Source: Rhynchopus euleeides (Eukaryota; Euglenozoa; Diplonemea; Diplonemida; Diplonemidae). Taken from it: 64,000 nt of DNA. Shown here piece after piece: positions 1 to 10,321 of the stretch. The DNA lies in the NCBI GenBank assembly GCA_963210315.1, contig OY723294.1, forward strand, positions 1,922,001-1,986,000, in the 5' to 3' direction. Position 1 is the stretch's first letter. Each line of letters begins with the position of its first letter. A program made the position numbers and the translations under genes. Under the pieces are notes generated by a model. The model saw nothing but the letters and a program-made list of their open reading frames with translations, did not search any database and had not been told where the DNA came from.

Positions 1-385
1 TCGTGTCATCATCATCGCCGCGGTGTGTGCTGGGGGGATATCACCCAAGGGTGTTGCACAGTACACGCCCCCTCTGCACACACCGGCGAAGAGTAGGAGC
101 GCACAACACAAGATACCCGCTTGGCTGAACAAAACAACGCGAAAGGCCCCACCCCCCCCTGCTCCCACACCCCCTGTCACATTTCCCGGGATACCTGCGC
201 AAAACACACCGTGTCTGTCCAACCGAAGACTCTGCATCGCGCAACCCCCAGCCCAGCCACACACACACACACAGCTCCCACGGGGTGACACCGTGCGGGC
301 CATGTACCACCACCACCCCTCGCAGGAGCAACTTCCAAAACAAACACAACCGACAGAAAGAAGGGTGAATTGCCATACCAGTCAG

Positions 386-2383
386 ATGGTGACGATGCGG
401 GCCAGCCGGGTTGTAAGTGTCATGCTGCTGGCTTCCAGCGCGGCATGGGCACAGTCACAGCCGTGCAGCACCCATGGGTCGTTGTCAGACTGCGAAGGGC
501 AACTGTGTGAGAATGACATGCAGTACTGCGTGTGGAATGTGGCGGCAGGGTCCTGCGGGTGTCCGACCTCTTGCGCCGAGTACTCAGGGCTGAACCTGGA
601 GCTGTGCGTCAACAGCGTGTGCCCTTCCCTGCTGCCGCAGCAGCAGGTGCCGTGCCAGTACGACCAGAGCACACAGCAGTGCAGCTGCCCCCAGGCTGCG
701 CCTACCCCTGTGCCCCAGCCCACCCCTGTGCCCCTGCCTCAGGGTTGCGGCAAGCACAGCACGCGGAACACATGTGAGGGTGACCTTTGTGCCAACGGCG
801 TGCAGTACTGCGTGTGGAATGTGGCGGCAGGGTCCTGCGGGTGCCCGGAGTCTTGCACCGAGTACTCCGGTTTGAACCTGGAGCTGTGCGTCAACAGCGC
901 ATGCCCTTCCCTCCTGCCGCAGCAGCACGTGCCGTGCCAGTACGACCACGACACGCAGAAGTGCTGGTGTCCCGAGGCTGCAGAGACGGCCGCACCGGCG
1001 ACCCCTGCCCCATCCACATCCGCGCCTCCGACCTCTGCACCGGCAACAGGTGCGCCCGCAACGCCTGTGCCCACCACAGAGGCACCCGAGCTCCCGCCGT
1101 GCAACGAGACGACGCTTGTGCTGAACCCCAGCTTCGAGCTCATCACCACAACCACAAACATCGGGCAGGCTCTGGTGAACGGGCAGATGCAGTCGTGGTC
1201 GGTGTCGCACGGGACGCCTTCCGTGTTTGGCGGTGCCCCGGGCCAGGGGCTGCGGTCTGCGTGGATGTGGTCGCACAGCGGAATCGGTGAGGGTATTGTG
1301 ACGAACGTCCCCTTTGTCAGTGGGCAGCTGTACCGCGTGACGATGTGGGTGAACACAGGCAACGCCGTGGCTGGGCAGTTCTTTGTCCGGGCAGTGAACG
1401 GGCTGGTGCTGCAGACTGCGACATCGCTTCCGACCTTCGGGCCAAGCGATGTGATGTTCTCCAACGGGATGGTCTACCCCGCCTGGGATGAGATCACATT
1501 CGACTACACCGCGACAGACGCCTACGCGCAGCTGTGGATCTACCCGCTGCTGACCGGCGCACCCCCGAACAATGTGCAGGCGCAGCTGCGTGTGGACAAC
1601 ATCCGTGTGTGCGCAATCGGGACGGACGCGCCGGCTACCCCTGCACCGGCGACCCCCGCACCGGCAACTCCTGCTCCACCCACACCTGCGCCCGCCACAT
1701 CCGCACCCCCGACTCCTGCCCCGGCGACACCACTCCCACCAACTCCCGCCCCGCCCGTGGAGCGCTGCGAGGACCTGAACTTCCAGCACAAGGCGTGCGT
1801 CAACACGCTGTGCCCCGCCTTCGTGCAGATTGGGAAGAAGGTGGCCTGCAAGTACAACGAGCTCTCTGGTGAGTGCTTCTGCCCTGAGAAGGTGGAGACG
1901 AAGGCGCCGGCAACCGCTGCCCCAGTCGTGGAGCGCTGCGAGGATCTGAACTTCCAGCACGAGGCATGTGTCAACACGCTGTGCCCTGCCTTCGTGCAGA
2001 TTGGGAAGAAGGTGGCCTGCAAGTACAACGAGCTCTCTGGTGAGTGCTTCTGCCCTGAGAAGGTGGAGACGAAGGCGCCGGCAACCGCAGCCCCGCAGCG
2101 CTGCGAGGACCTGAACTTCCAGCACAAGGCATGCGTCAACACGCTGTGCCCAGGCTTGCTGCAGCTCGGGAAGGAGGTGCCCTGCAAGTACAACGAGCTC
2201 TCTGGTGAGTGCTTCTGTCCCGAGCAGGTGGAGACGAAGGCGCCTGTCGCTGTGATCTCCGATGACTGCAGTTCGTTCCACGGCAGCCCGCGCGCATGCC
2301 TGTCGTCACTGTGCGTCGTCAGCGGCATGAAGGCTGGTTGCAAGTACGACTACACCTTAGGCAGGTGCAACTGCAGTGCTTAG
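386..2383 (+). CDS. Secreted cysteine-rich mucin-like protein, array copy 1
   Basis: 665 aa. I chose the start at 386 because it opens a clear signal peptide (hydrophobic VVSVMLLASSAAWA, cleavage likely after residue 22). Two Cys-rich blocks (about 27-103 and 120-196) are followed by a Pro/Ala/Thr linker. Residues about 239-412 (LVLNPSFE...VDNIRVC) resemble a jelly-roll carbohydrate-binding or galactose-binding fold. A PATPAP mucin-like stretch comes next, then three near-identical modules of about 50 aa (C-x-DLNFQH...CVNTLCP...CKYNELSGECFCP) and a final shorter module ending CNCSA. The same six-Cys pattern recurs inside the first two blocks, giving six modules. There is no membrane segment. 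The likely role is an extracellular matrix, wall or sugar-binding protein; this is inferred from architecture and I do not recognise a named family. The frame stays open upstream of 386, but that part is low-complexity spacer. Confidence 0.85.
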   Translation: MVTMRASRVVSVMLLASSAAWAQSQPCSTHGSLSDCEGQLCENDMQYCVWNVAAGSCGCPTSCAEYSGLNLELCVNSVCPSLLPQQQVPCQYDQSTQQCSCPQAAPTPVPQPTPVPLPQGCGKHSTRNTCEGDLCANGVQYCVWNVAAGSCGCPESCTEYSGLNLELCVNSACPSLLPQQHVPCQYDHDTQKCWCPEAAETAAPATPAPSTSAPPTSAPATGAPATPVPTTEAPELPPCNETTLVLNPSFELITTTTNIGQALVNGQMQSWSVSHGTPSVFGGAPGQGLRSAWMWSHSGIGEGIVTNVPFVSGQLYRVTMWVNTGNAVAGQFFVRAVNGLVLQTATSLPTFGPSDVMFSNGMVYPAWDEITFDYTATDAYAQLWIYPLLTGAPPNNVQAQLRVDNIRVCAIGTDAPATPAPATPAPATPAPPTPAPATSAPPTPAPATPLPPTPAPPVERCEDLNFQHKACVNTLCPAFVQIGKKVACKYNELSGECFCPEKVETKAPATAAPVVERCEDLNFQHEACVNTLCPAFVQIGKKVACKYNELSGECFCPEKVETKAPATAAPQRCEDLNFQHKACVNTLCPGLLQLGKEVPCKYNELSGECFCPEQVETKAPVAVISDDCSSFHGSPRACLSSLCVVSGMKAGCKYDYTLGRCNCSA

Positions 2384-3703
2384 TGGTGCATGGTTTTCCG
2401 TGACTTGCATGGGGTTTCATTTGCCTCATGCCTTGCCGTCGCCGCCGTGCTCGCACTCGGCGCGGAACTCATTCTCAAACAACCATCACCTTCTGGGCGG
2501 CAGGGGCTCTGAAAACACACAACACAACAGACCCTCCCTCCCCGCCCGCTTCATAAACCACCGCATTCGAAAGAATGCCCCATTCCTTTTCCTGTTTGGC
2601 ATGTGACCCAGGTGTTTCGCCTTCCCCAACCCACCCACCCACCCTCTTCGCACAAGGTGTTCGTCTTGCACATTGCACTGCCAGTGCGAGACGGACGCCG
2701 GTGGCATGTCTCTTTTGTCAGCAGATGCGTGCTGCGTGCCTCGAACCTCTCCGTTGTGTTCGCGTGGCGCTGTGCCCTCACACTGGGCTGTTCATAGCAC
2801 CCGTTGGCCGTTGGCCGTTTGTCTTTATTTCCCATTCCTGTCCGAGGGCGGCGGAGGAGAGGTGCAATGTCAGTAGGACAGCCTGCACCCCTCCCCGGCT
2901 GACTGGACGGGCGGGTTGAGTTGCCGTTCCATATACTTTCATGTGTGCCTTTCTTATTGATCTCGGCCCCCCCGCTGATCATTCCCCGCCATCTTCCTCC
3001 CTCTACTCTACTAACCTACCACCCCCGTTGACGACACGTTCTGGTGCCGCGGCAGAACAGTGGCGCTGCGCTTTTCGCGCGCCTGTTTTGCTTTTGGCAC
3101 AGGACATCGCCGATCGCAAATCCCTTCCCCCTTTGCCTTTGTTCCCATTTGTCTCCGGTATTCTGATGTGGTGCTGCAGCCTCACAACAGATTCTTTTTT
3201 GCACTTGCGCCTGCTGTTGCTGTGGTTGTCCATATCCACCTGCTCCGATTTACCCGGCATCACTGTGCACCCCCCCCGAGGGGGTGTGGAAGGTGGCCGC
3301 TGGAGAAAGTCGTACAAGTCGTGTCATCATCATCGCCGCGGTGTGTGCTGGGGGGATATCACCCAAGGGTGTTGCACAGTACACGCCCCCTCTGCACACA
3401 CCGGCGAAGAGTAGGAGCGCACAACACAAGATACCCGCTTGGCTGAACAAAACAACGCGAAAGGCCCCACCCCCCCCTGCTCCCACACCCCCTGTCACAT
3501 TTCCCGGGATACCTGCGCAAAACACACCGTGTCTGTCCAACCGAAGACTCTGCATCGCGCAACCCCCAGCCCAGCCACACACACACACACAGCTCCCACG
3601 GGGTGACACCGTGCGGGCCATGTACCACCACCACCCCTCGCAGGAGCAACTTCCAAAACAAACACAACCGACAGAAAGAAGGGTGAATTGCCATACCAGT
3701 CAG

Positions 3704-5701
3704 ATGGTGACGATGCGGGCCAGCCGGGTTGTAAGTGTCATGCTGCTGGCTTCCAGCGCGGCATGGGCACAGTCACAGCCGTGCAGCACCCATGGGTCGT
3801 TGTCAGACTGCGAAGGGCAACTGTGTGAGAATGACATGCAGTACTGCGTGTGGAATGTGGCGGCAGGGTCCTGCGGGTGTCCGACCTCTTGCGCCGAGTA
3901 CTCAGGGCTGAACCTGGAGCTGTGCGTCAACAGCGTGTGCCCTTCCCTGCTGCCGCAGCAGCAGGTGCCGTGCCAGTACGACCAGAGCACACAGCAGTGC
4001 AGCTGCCCCCAGGCTGCGCCTACCCCTGTGCCCCAGCCCACCCCTGTGCCCCTGCCTCAGGGTTGCGGCAAGCACAGCACGCGGAACACATGTGAGGGTG
4101 ACCTTTGTGCCAACGGCGTGCAGTACTGCGTGTGGAATGTGGCGGCAGGGTCCTGCGGGTGCCCGGAGTCTTGCACCGAGTACTCCGGTTTGAACCTGGA
4201 GCTGTGCGTCAACAGCGCATGCCCTTCCCTCCTGCCGCAGCAGCACGTGCCGTGCCAGTACGACCACGACACGCAGAAGTGCTGGTGTCCCGAGGCTGCA
4301 GAGACGGCCGCACCGGCGACCCCTGCCCCATCCACATCCGCGCCTCCGACCTCTGCACCGGCAACAGGTGCGCCCGCAACGCCTGTGCCCACCACAGAGG
4401 CACCCGAGCTCCCGCCGTGCAACGAGACGACGCTTGTGCTGAACCCCAGCTTCGAGCTCATCACCACAACCACAAACATCGGGCAGGCTCTGGTGAACGG
4501 GCAGATGCAGTCGTGGTCGGTGTCGCACGGGACGCCTTCCGTGTTTGGCGGTGCCCCGGGCCAGGGGCTGCGGTCTGCGTGGATGTGGTCGCACAGCGGA
4601 ATCGGTGAGGGTATTGTGACGAACGTCCCCTTTGTCAGTGGGCAGCTGTACCGCGTGACGATGTGGGTGAACACAGGCAACGCCGTGGCTGGGCAGTTCT
4701 TTGTCCGGGCAGTGAACGGGCTGGTGCTGCAGACTGCGACATCGCTTCCGACCTTCGGGCCAAGCGATGTGATGTTCTCCAACGGGATGGTCTACCCCGC
4801 CTGGGATGAGATCACATTCGACTACACCGCGACAGACGCCTACGCGCAGCTGTGGATCTACCCGCTGCTGACCGGCGCACCCCCGAACAATGTGCAGGCG
4901 CAGCTGCGTGTGGACAACATCCGTGTGTGCGCAATCGGGACGGACGCGCCGGCTACCCCTGCACCGGCGACCCCCGCACCGGCAACTCCTGCTCCACCCA
5001 CACCTGCGCCCGCCACATCCGCACCCCCGACTCCTGCCCCGGCGACACCACTCCCACCAACTCCCGCCCCGCCCGTGGAGCGCTGCGAGGACCTGAACTT
5101 CCAGCACAAGGCGTGCGTCAACACGCTGTGCCCCGCCTTCGTGCAGATTGGGAAGAAGGTGGCCTGCAAGTACAACGAGCTCTCTGGTGAGTGCTTCTGC
5201 CCTGAGAAGGTGGAGACGAAGGCGCCGGCAACCGCTGCCCCAGTCGTGGAGCGCTGCGAGGATCTGAACTTCCAGCACGAGGCATGTGTCAACACGCTGT
5301 GCCCTGCCTTCGTGCAGATTGGGAAGAAGGTGGCCTGCAAGTACAACGAGCTCTCTGGTGAGTGCTTCTGCCCTGAGAAGGTGGAGACGAAGGCGCCGGC
5401 AACCGCAGCCCCGCAGCGCTGCGAGGACCTGAACTTCCAGCACAAGGCATGCGTCAACACGCTGTGCCCAGGCTTGCTGCAGCTCGGGAAGGAGGTGCCC
5501 TGCAAGTACAACGAGCTCTCTGGTGAGTGCTTCTGTCCCGAGCAGGTGGAGACGAAGGCGCCTGTCGCTGTGATCTCCGATGACTGCAGTTCGTTCCACG
5601 GCAGCCCGCGCGCATGCCTGTCGTCACTGTGCGTCGTCAGCGGCATGAAGGCTGGTTGCAAGTACGACTACACCTTAGGCAGGTGCAACTGCAGTGCTTA
5701 G
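3704..5701 (+). CDS. Secreted cysteine-rich mucin-like protein, array copy 2
   Basis: 665 aa; the translation is the same as copy 1 throughout, with the same signal peptide, two Cys-rich blocks, jelly-roll-like domain, PATPAP linker and four C-terminal Cys modules. The preceding spacer is complete here. It contains a TACTAAC box at 3009-3015, matching the canonical branch-point sequence, followed by a pyrimidine-rich stretch and an AG at 3054-3055. Confidence 0.85.
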   Translation: MVTMRASRVVSVMLLASSAAWAQSQPCSTHGSLSDCEGQLCENDMQYCVWNVAAGSCGCPTSCAEYSGLNLELCVNSVCPSLLPQQQVPCQYDQSTQQCSCPQAAPTPVPQPTPVPLPQGCGKHSTRNTCEGDLCANGVQYCVWNVAAGSCGCPESCTEYSGLNLELCVNSACPSLLPQQHVPCQYDHDTQKCWCPEAAETAAPATPAPSTSAPPTSAPATGAPATPVPTTEAPELPPCNETTLVLNPSFELITTTTNIGQALVNGQMQSWSVSHGTPSVFGGAPGQGLRSAWMWSHSGIGEGIVTNVPFVSGQLYRVTMWVNTGNAVAGQFFVRAVNGLVLQTATSLPTFGPSDVMFSNGMVYPAWDEITFDYTATDAYAQLWIYPLLTGAPPNNVQAQLRVDNIRVCAIGTDAPATPAPATPAPATPAPPTPAPATSAPPTPAPATPLPPTPAPPVERCEDLNFQHKACVNTLCPAFVQIGKKVACKYNELSGECFCPEKVETKAPATAAPVVERCEDLNFQHEACVNTLCPAFVQIGKKVACKYNELSGECFCPEKVETKAPATAAPQRCEDLNFQHKACVNTLCPGLLQLGKEVPCKYNELSGECFCPEQVETKAPVAVISDDCSSFHGSPRACLSSLCVVSGMKAGCKYDYTLGRCNCSA

Positions 5702-7021
5702 TGGTGCATGGTTTTCCGTGACTTGCATGGGGTTTCATTTGCCTCATGCCTTGCCGTCGCCGCCGTGCTCGCACTCGGCGCGGAACTCATTCTCAAACAA
5801 CCATCACCTTCTGGGCGGCAGGGGCTCTGAAAACACACAACACAACAGACCCTCCCTCCCCGCCCGCTTCATAAACCACCGCATTCGAAAGAATGCCCCA
5901 TTCCTTTTCCTGTTTGGCATGTGACCCAGGTGTTTCGCCTTCCCCAACCCACCCACCCACCCTCTTCGCACAAGGTGTTCGTCTTGCACATTGCACTGCC
6001 AGTGCGAGACGGACGCCGGTGGCATGTCTCTTTTGTCAGCAGATGCGTGCTGCGTGCCTCGAACCTCTCCGTTGTGTTCGCGTGGCGCTGTGCCCTCACA
6101 CTGGGCTGTTCATAGCACCCGTTGGCCGTTGGCCGTTTGTCTTTATTTCCCATTCCTGTCCGAGGGCGGCGGAGGAGAGGTGCAATGTCAGTAGGACAGC
6201 CTGCACCCCTCCCCGGCTGACTGGACGGGCGGGTTGAGTTGCCGTTCCATATACTTTCATGTGTGCCTTTCTTATTGATCTCGGCCCCCCCGCTGATCAT
6301 TCCCCGCCATCTTCCTCCCTCTACTCTACTAACCTACCACCCCCGTTGACGACACGTTCTGGTGCCGCGGCAGAACAGTGGCGCTGCGCTTTTCGCGCGC
6401 CTGTTTTGCTTTTGGCACAGGACATCGCCGATCGCAAATCCCTTCCCCCTTTGCCTTTGTTCCCATTTGTCTCCGGTATTCTGATGTGGTGCTGCAGCCT
6501 CACAACAGATTCTTTTTTGCACTTGCGCCTGCTGTTGCTGTGGTTGTCCATATCCACCTGCTCCGATTTACCCGGCATCACTGTGCACCCCCCCCGAGGG
6601 GGTGTGGAAGGTGGCCGCTGGAGAAAGTCGTACAAGTCGTGTCATCATCATCGCCGCGGTGTGTGCTGGGGGGATATCACCCAAGGGTGTTGCACAGTAC
6701 ACGCCCCCTCTGCACACACCGGCGAAGAGTAGGAGCGCACAACACAAGATACCCGCTTGGCTGAACAAAACAACGCGAAAGGCCCCACCCCCCCCTGCTC
6801 CCACACCCCCTGTCACATTTCCCGGGATACCTGCGCAAAACACACCGTGTCTGTCCAACCGAAGACTCTGCATCGCGCAACCCCCAGCCCAGCCACACAC
6901 ACACACACAGCTCCCACGGGGTGACACCGTGCGGGCCATGTACCACCACCACCCCTCGCAGGAGCAACTTCCAAAACAAACACAACCGACAGAAAGAAGG
7001 GTGAATTGCCATACCAGTCAG

Positions 7022-9001
7022 ATGGTGACGATGCGGGCCAGCCGGGTTGTAAGTGTCATGCTGCTGGCTTCCAGCGCGGCATGGGCACAGTCACAGCCGT
7101 GCAGCACCCATGGGTCGTTGTCAGACTGCGAAGGGCAACTGTGTGAGAATGACATGCAGTACTGCGTGTGGAATGTGGCGGCAGGGTCCTGCGGGTGTCC
7201 GACCTCTTGCGCCGAGTACTCAGGGCTGAACCTGGAGCTGTGCGTCAACAGCGTGTGCCCTTCCCTGCTGCCGCAGCAGCAGGTGCCGTGCCAGTACGAC
7301 CAGAGCACACAGCAGTGCAGCTGCCCCCAGGCTGCGCCCACCCCTGTGCCCCTGCCTCAGGGTTGCGGCAAGCACAGCACGCGGAACACATGTGAGGGTG
7401 ACCTTTGTGCCAACGGCGTGCAGTACTGCGTGTGGAATGTGGCGGCAGGGTCCTGCGGGTGCCCGGAGTCTTGCACCGAGTACTCCGGTTTGAACCTGGA
7501 GCTGTGCGTCAACAGCGCATGCCCTTCCCTCCTGCCGCAGCAGCACGTGCCGTGCCAGTACGACCACGACACGCAGAAGTGCTGGTGTCCCGAGGCTGCA
7601 GAGACGGCCGCACCGGCGACCCCTGCCCCATCCACATCCGCGCCTCCGACCTCTGCACCGGCAACAGGTGCGCCCGCAACGCCTGTGCCCACCACAGAGG
7701 CACCCGAGCTCCCGCCGTGCAACGAGACGACGCTTGTGCTGAACCCCAGCTTCGAGCTCATCACCACAACCACAAACATCGGGCAGGCTCTGGTGAACGG
7801 GCAGATGCAGTCGTGGTCGGTGTCGCACGGGACGCCTTCCGTGTTTGGCGGTGCCCCGGGCCAGGGGCTGCGGTCTGCGTGGATGTGGTCGCACAGCGGA
7901 ATCGGTGAGGGTATTGTGACGAACGTCCCCTTTGTCAGTGGGCAGCTGTACCGCGTGACGATGTGGGTGAACACAGGCAACGCCGTGGCTGGGCAGTTCT
8001 TTGTCCGGGCAGTGAACGGGCTGGTGCTGCAGACTGCGACATCGCTTCCGACCTTCGGGCCAAGCGATGTGATGTTCTCCAACGGGATGGTCTACCCCGC
8101 CTGGGATGAGATCACATTCGACTACACCGCGACAGACGCCTACGCGCAGCTGTGGATCTACCCGCTGCTGACCGGCGCACCCCCGAACAATGTGCAGGCG
8201 CAGCTGCGTGTGGACAACATCCGTGTGTGCGCAATCGGGACGGACGCGCCGGCTACCCCTGCACCGGCGACCCCCGCACCGGCAACTCCTGCTCCACCCA
8301 CACCTGCGCCCGCCACATCCGCACCCCCGACTCCTGCCCCGGCGACACCACTCCCACCAACTCCCGCCCCGCCCGTGGAGCGCTGCGAGGACCTGAACTT
8401 CCAGCACAAGGCGTGCGTCAACACGCTGTGCCCCGCCTTCGTGCAGATTGGGAAGAAGGTGGCCTGCAAGTACAACGAGCTCTCTGGTGAGTGCTTCTGC
8501 CCTGAGAAGGTGGAGACGAAGGCGCCGGCAACCGCTGCCCCAGTCGTGGAGCGCTGCGAGGATCTGAACTTCCAGCACGAGGCATGTGTCAACACGCTGT
8601 GCCCTGCCTTCGTGCAGATTGGGAAGAAGGTGGCCTGCAAGTACAACGAGCTCTCTGGTGAGTGCTTCTGCCCTGAGAAGGTGGAGACGAAGGCGCCGGC
8701 AACCGCAGCCCCGCAGCGCTGCGAGGACCTGAACTTCCAGCACAAGGCATGCGTCAACACGCTGTGCCCAGGCTTGCTGCAGCTCGGGAAGGAGGTGCCC
8801 TGCAAGTACAACGAGCTCTCTGGTGAGTGCTTCTGTCCCGAGCAGGTGGAGACGAAGGCGCCTGTCGCTGTGATCTCCGATGACTGCAGTTCGTTCCACG
8901 GCAGCCCGCGCGCATGCCTGTCGTCACTGTGCGTCGTCAGCGGCATGAAGGCTGGTTGCAAGTACGACTACACCTTAGGCAGGTGCAACTGCAGTGCTTA
9001 G
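7022..9001 (+). CDS. Secreted cysteine-rich mucin-like protein, array copy 3 (6-aa deletion)
   Basis: 659 aa. It differs from the other copies by loss of 18 bp (one QPTPVP hexapeptide) in the Pro-rich linker between the first two Cys blocks, near 7340. The deletion lies between short direct repeats of ACCCCTGTGCCCC, as expected from replication slippage. The rest of the protein is unchanged and the frame is kept. Confidence 0.85.
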   Translation: MVTMRASRVVSVMLLASSAAWAQSQPCSTHGSLSDCEGQLCENDMQYCVWNVAAGSCGCPTSCAEYSGLNLELCVNSVCPSLLPQQQVPCQYDQSTQQCSCPQAAPTPVPLPQGCGKHSTRNTCEGDLCANGVQYCVWNVAAGSCGCPESCTEYSGLNLELCVNSACPSLLPQQHVPCQYDHDTQKCWCPEAAETAAPATPAPSTSAPPTSAPATGAPATPVPTTEAPELPPCNETTLVLNPSFELITTTTNIGQALVNGQMQSWSVSHGTPSVFGGAPGQGLRSAWMWSHSGIGEGIVTNVPFVSGQLYRVTMWVNTGNAVAGQFFVRAVNGLVLQTATSLPTFGPSDVMFSNGMVYPAWDEITFDYTATDAYAQLWIYPLLTGAPPNNVQAQLRVDNIRVCAIGTDAPATPAPATPAPATPAPPTPAPATSAPPTPAPATPLPPTPAPPVERCEDLNFQHKACVNTLCPAFVQIGKKVACKYNELSGECFCPEKVETKAPATAAPVVERCEDLNFQHEACVNTLCPAFVQIGKKVACKYNELSGECFCPEKVETKAPATAAPQRCEDLNFQHKACVNTLCPGLLQLGKEVPCKYNELSGECFCPEQVETKAPVAVISDDCSSFHGSPRACLSSLCVVSGMKAGCKYDYTLGRCNCSA

Positions 9002-10321
9002 TGGTGCATGGTTTTCCGTGACTTGCATGGGGTTTCATTTGCCTCATGCCTTGCCGTCGCCGCCGTGCTCGCACTCGGCGCGGAACTCATTCTCAAACAA
9101 CCATCACCTTCTGGGCGGCAGGGGCTCTGAAAACACACAACACAACAGACCCTCCCTCCCCGCCCGCTTCATAAACCACCGCATTCGAAAGAATGCCCCA
9201 TTCCTTTTCCTGTTTGGCATGTGACCCAGGTGTTTCGCCTTCCCCAACCCACCCACCCACCCTCTTCGCACAAGGTGTTCGTCTTGCACATTGCACTGCC
9301 AGTGCGAGACGGACGCCGGTGGCATGTCTCTTTTGTCAGCAGATGCGTGCTGCGTGCCTCGAACCTCTCCGTTGTGTTCGCGTGGCGCTGTGCCCTCACA
9401 CTGGGCTGTTCATAGCACCCGTTGGCCGTTGGCCGTTTGTCTTTATTTCCCATTCCTGTCCGAGGGCGGCGGAGGAGAGGTGCAATGTCAGTAGGACAGC
9501 CTGCACCCCTCCCCGGCTGACTGGACGGGCGGGTTGAGTTGCCGTTCCATATACTTTCATGTGTGCCTTTCTTATTGATCTCGGCCCCCCCGCTGATCAT
9601 TCCCCGCCATCTTCCTCCCTCTACTCTACTAACCTACCACCCCCGTTGACGACACGTTCTGGTGCCGCGGCAGAACAGTGGCGCTGCGCTTTTCGCGCGC
9701 CTGTTTTGCTTTTGGCACAGGACATCGCCGATCGCAAATCCCTTCCCCCTTTGCCTTTGTTCCCATTTGTCTCCGGTATTCTGATGTGGTGCTGCAGCCT
9801 CACAACAGATTCTTTTTTGCACTTGCGCCTGCTGTTGCTGTGGTTGTCCATATCCACCTGCTCCGATTTACCCGGCATCACTGTGCACCCCCCCCGAGGG
9901 GGTGTGGAAGGTGGCCGCTGGAGAAAGTCGTACAAGTCGTGTCATCATCATCGCCGCGGTGTGTGCTGGGGGGATATCACCCAAGGGTGTTGCACAGTAC
10001 ACGCCCCCTCTGCACACACCGGCGAAGAGTAGGAGCGCACAACACAAGATACCCGCTTGGCTGAACAAAACAACGCGAAAGGCCCCACCCCCCCCTGCTC
10101 CCACACCCCCTGTCACATTTCCCGGGATACCTGCGCAAAACACACCGTGTCTGTCCAACCGAAGACTCTGCATCGCGCAACCCCCAGCCCAGCCACACAC
10201 ACACACACAGCTCCCACGGGGTGACACCGTGCGGGCCATGTACCACCACCACCCCTCGCAGGAGCAACTTCCAAAACAAACACAACCGACAGAAAGAAGG
10301 GTGAATTGCCATACCAGTCAG

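Noticed and set aside
23-385. The array reading frame stays open far upstream of the chosen start (also 3284-3703 and equivalents).
   Set aside because: This part is low-complexity, CA- and C-rich spacer. The signal peptide directly after the ATG at 386 fixes the natural start.
1868-2213. GGTGAGTG sequences in the array gene that look like strong splice donors.
   Set aside because: They encode the conserved SGECFC of each Cys module, and introns placed here use GTATG donors.
584-2281. A 565-codon frame antisense to the array gene, repeated in each unit.
   Set aside because: It is an Arg/Leu/His-rich shadow of GC-rich coding DNA, with no domain or start context.
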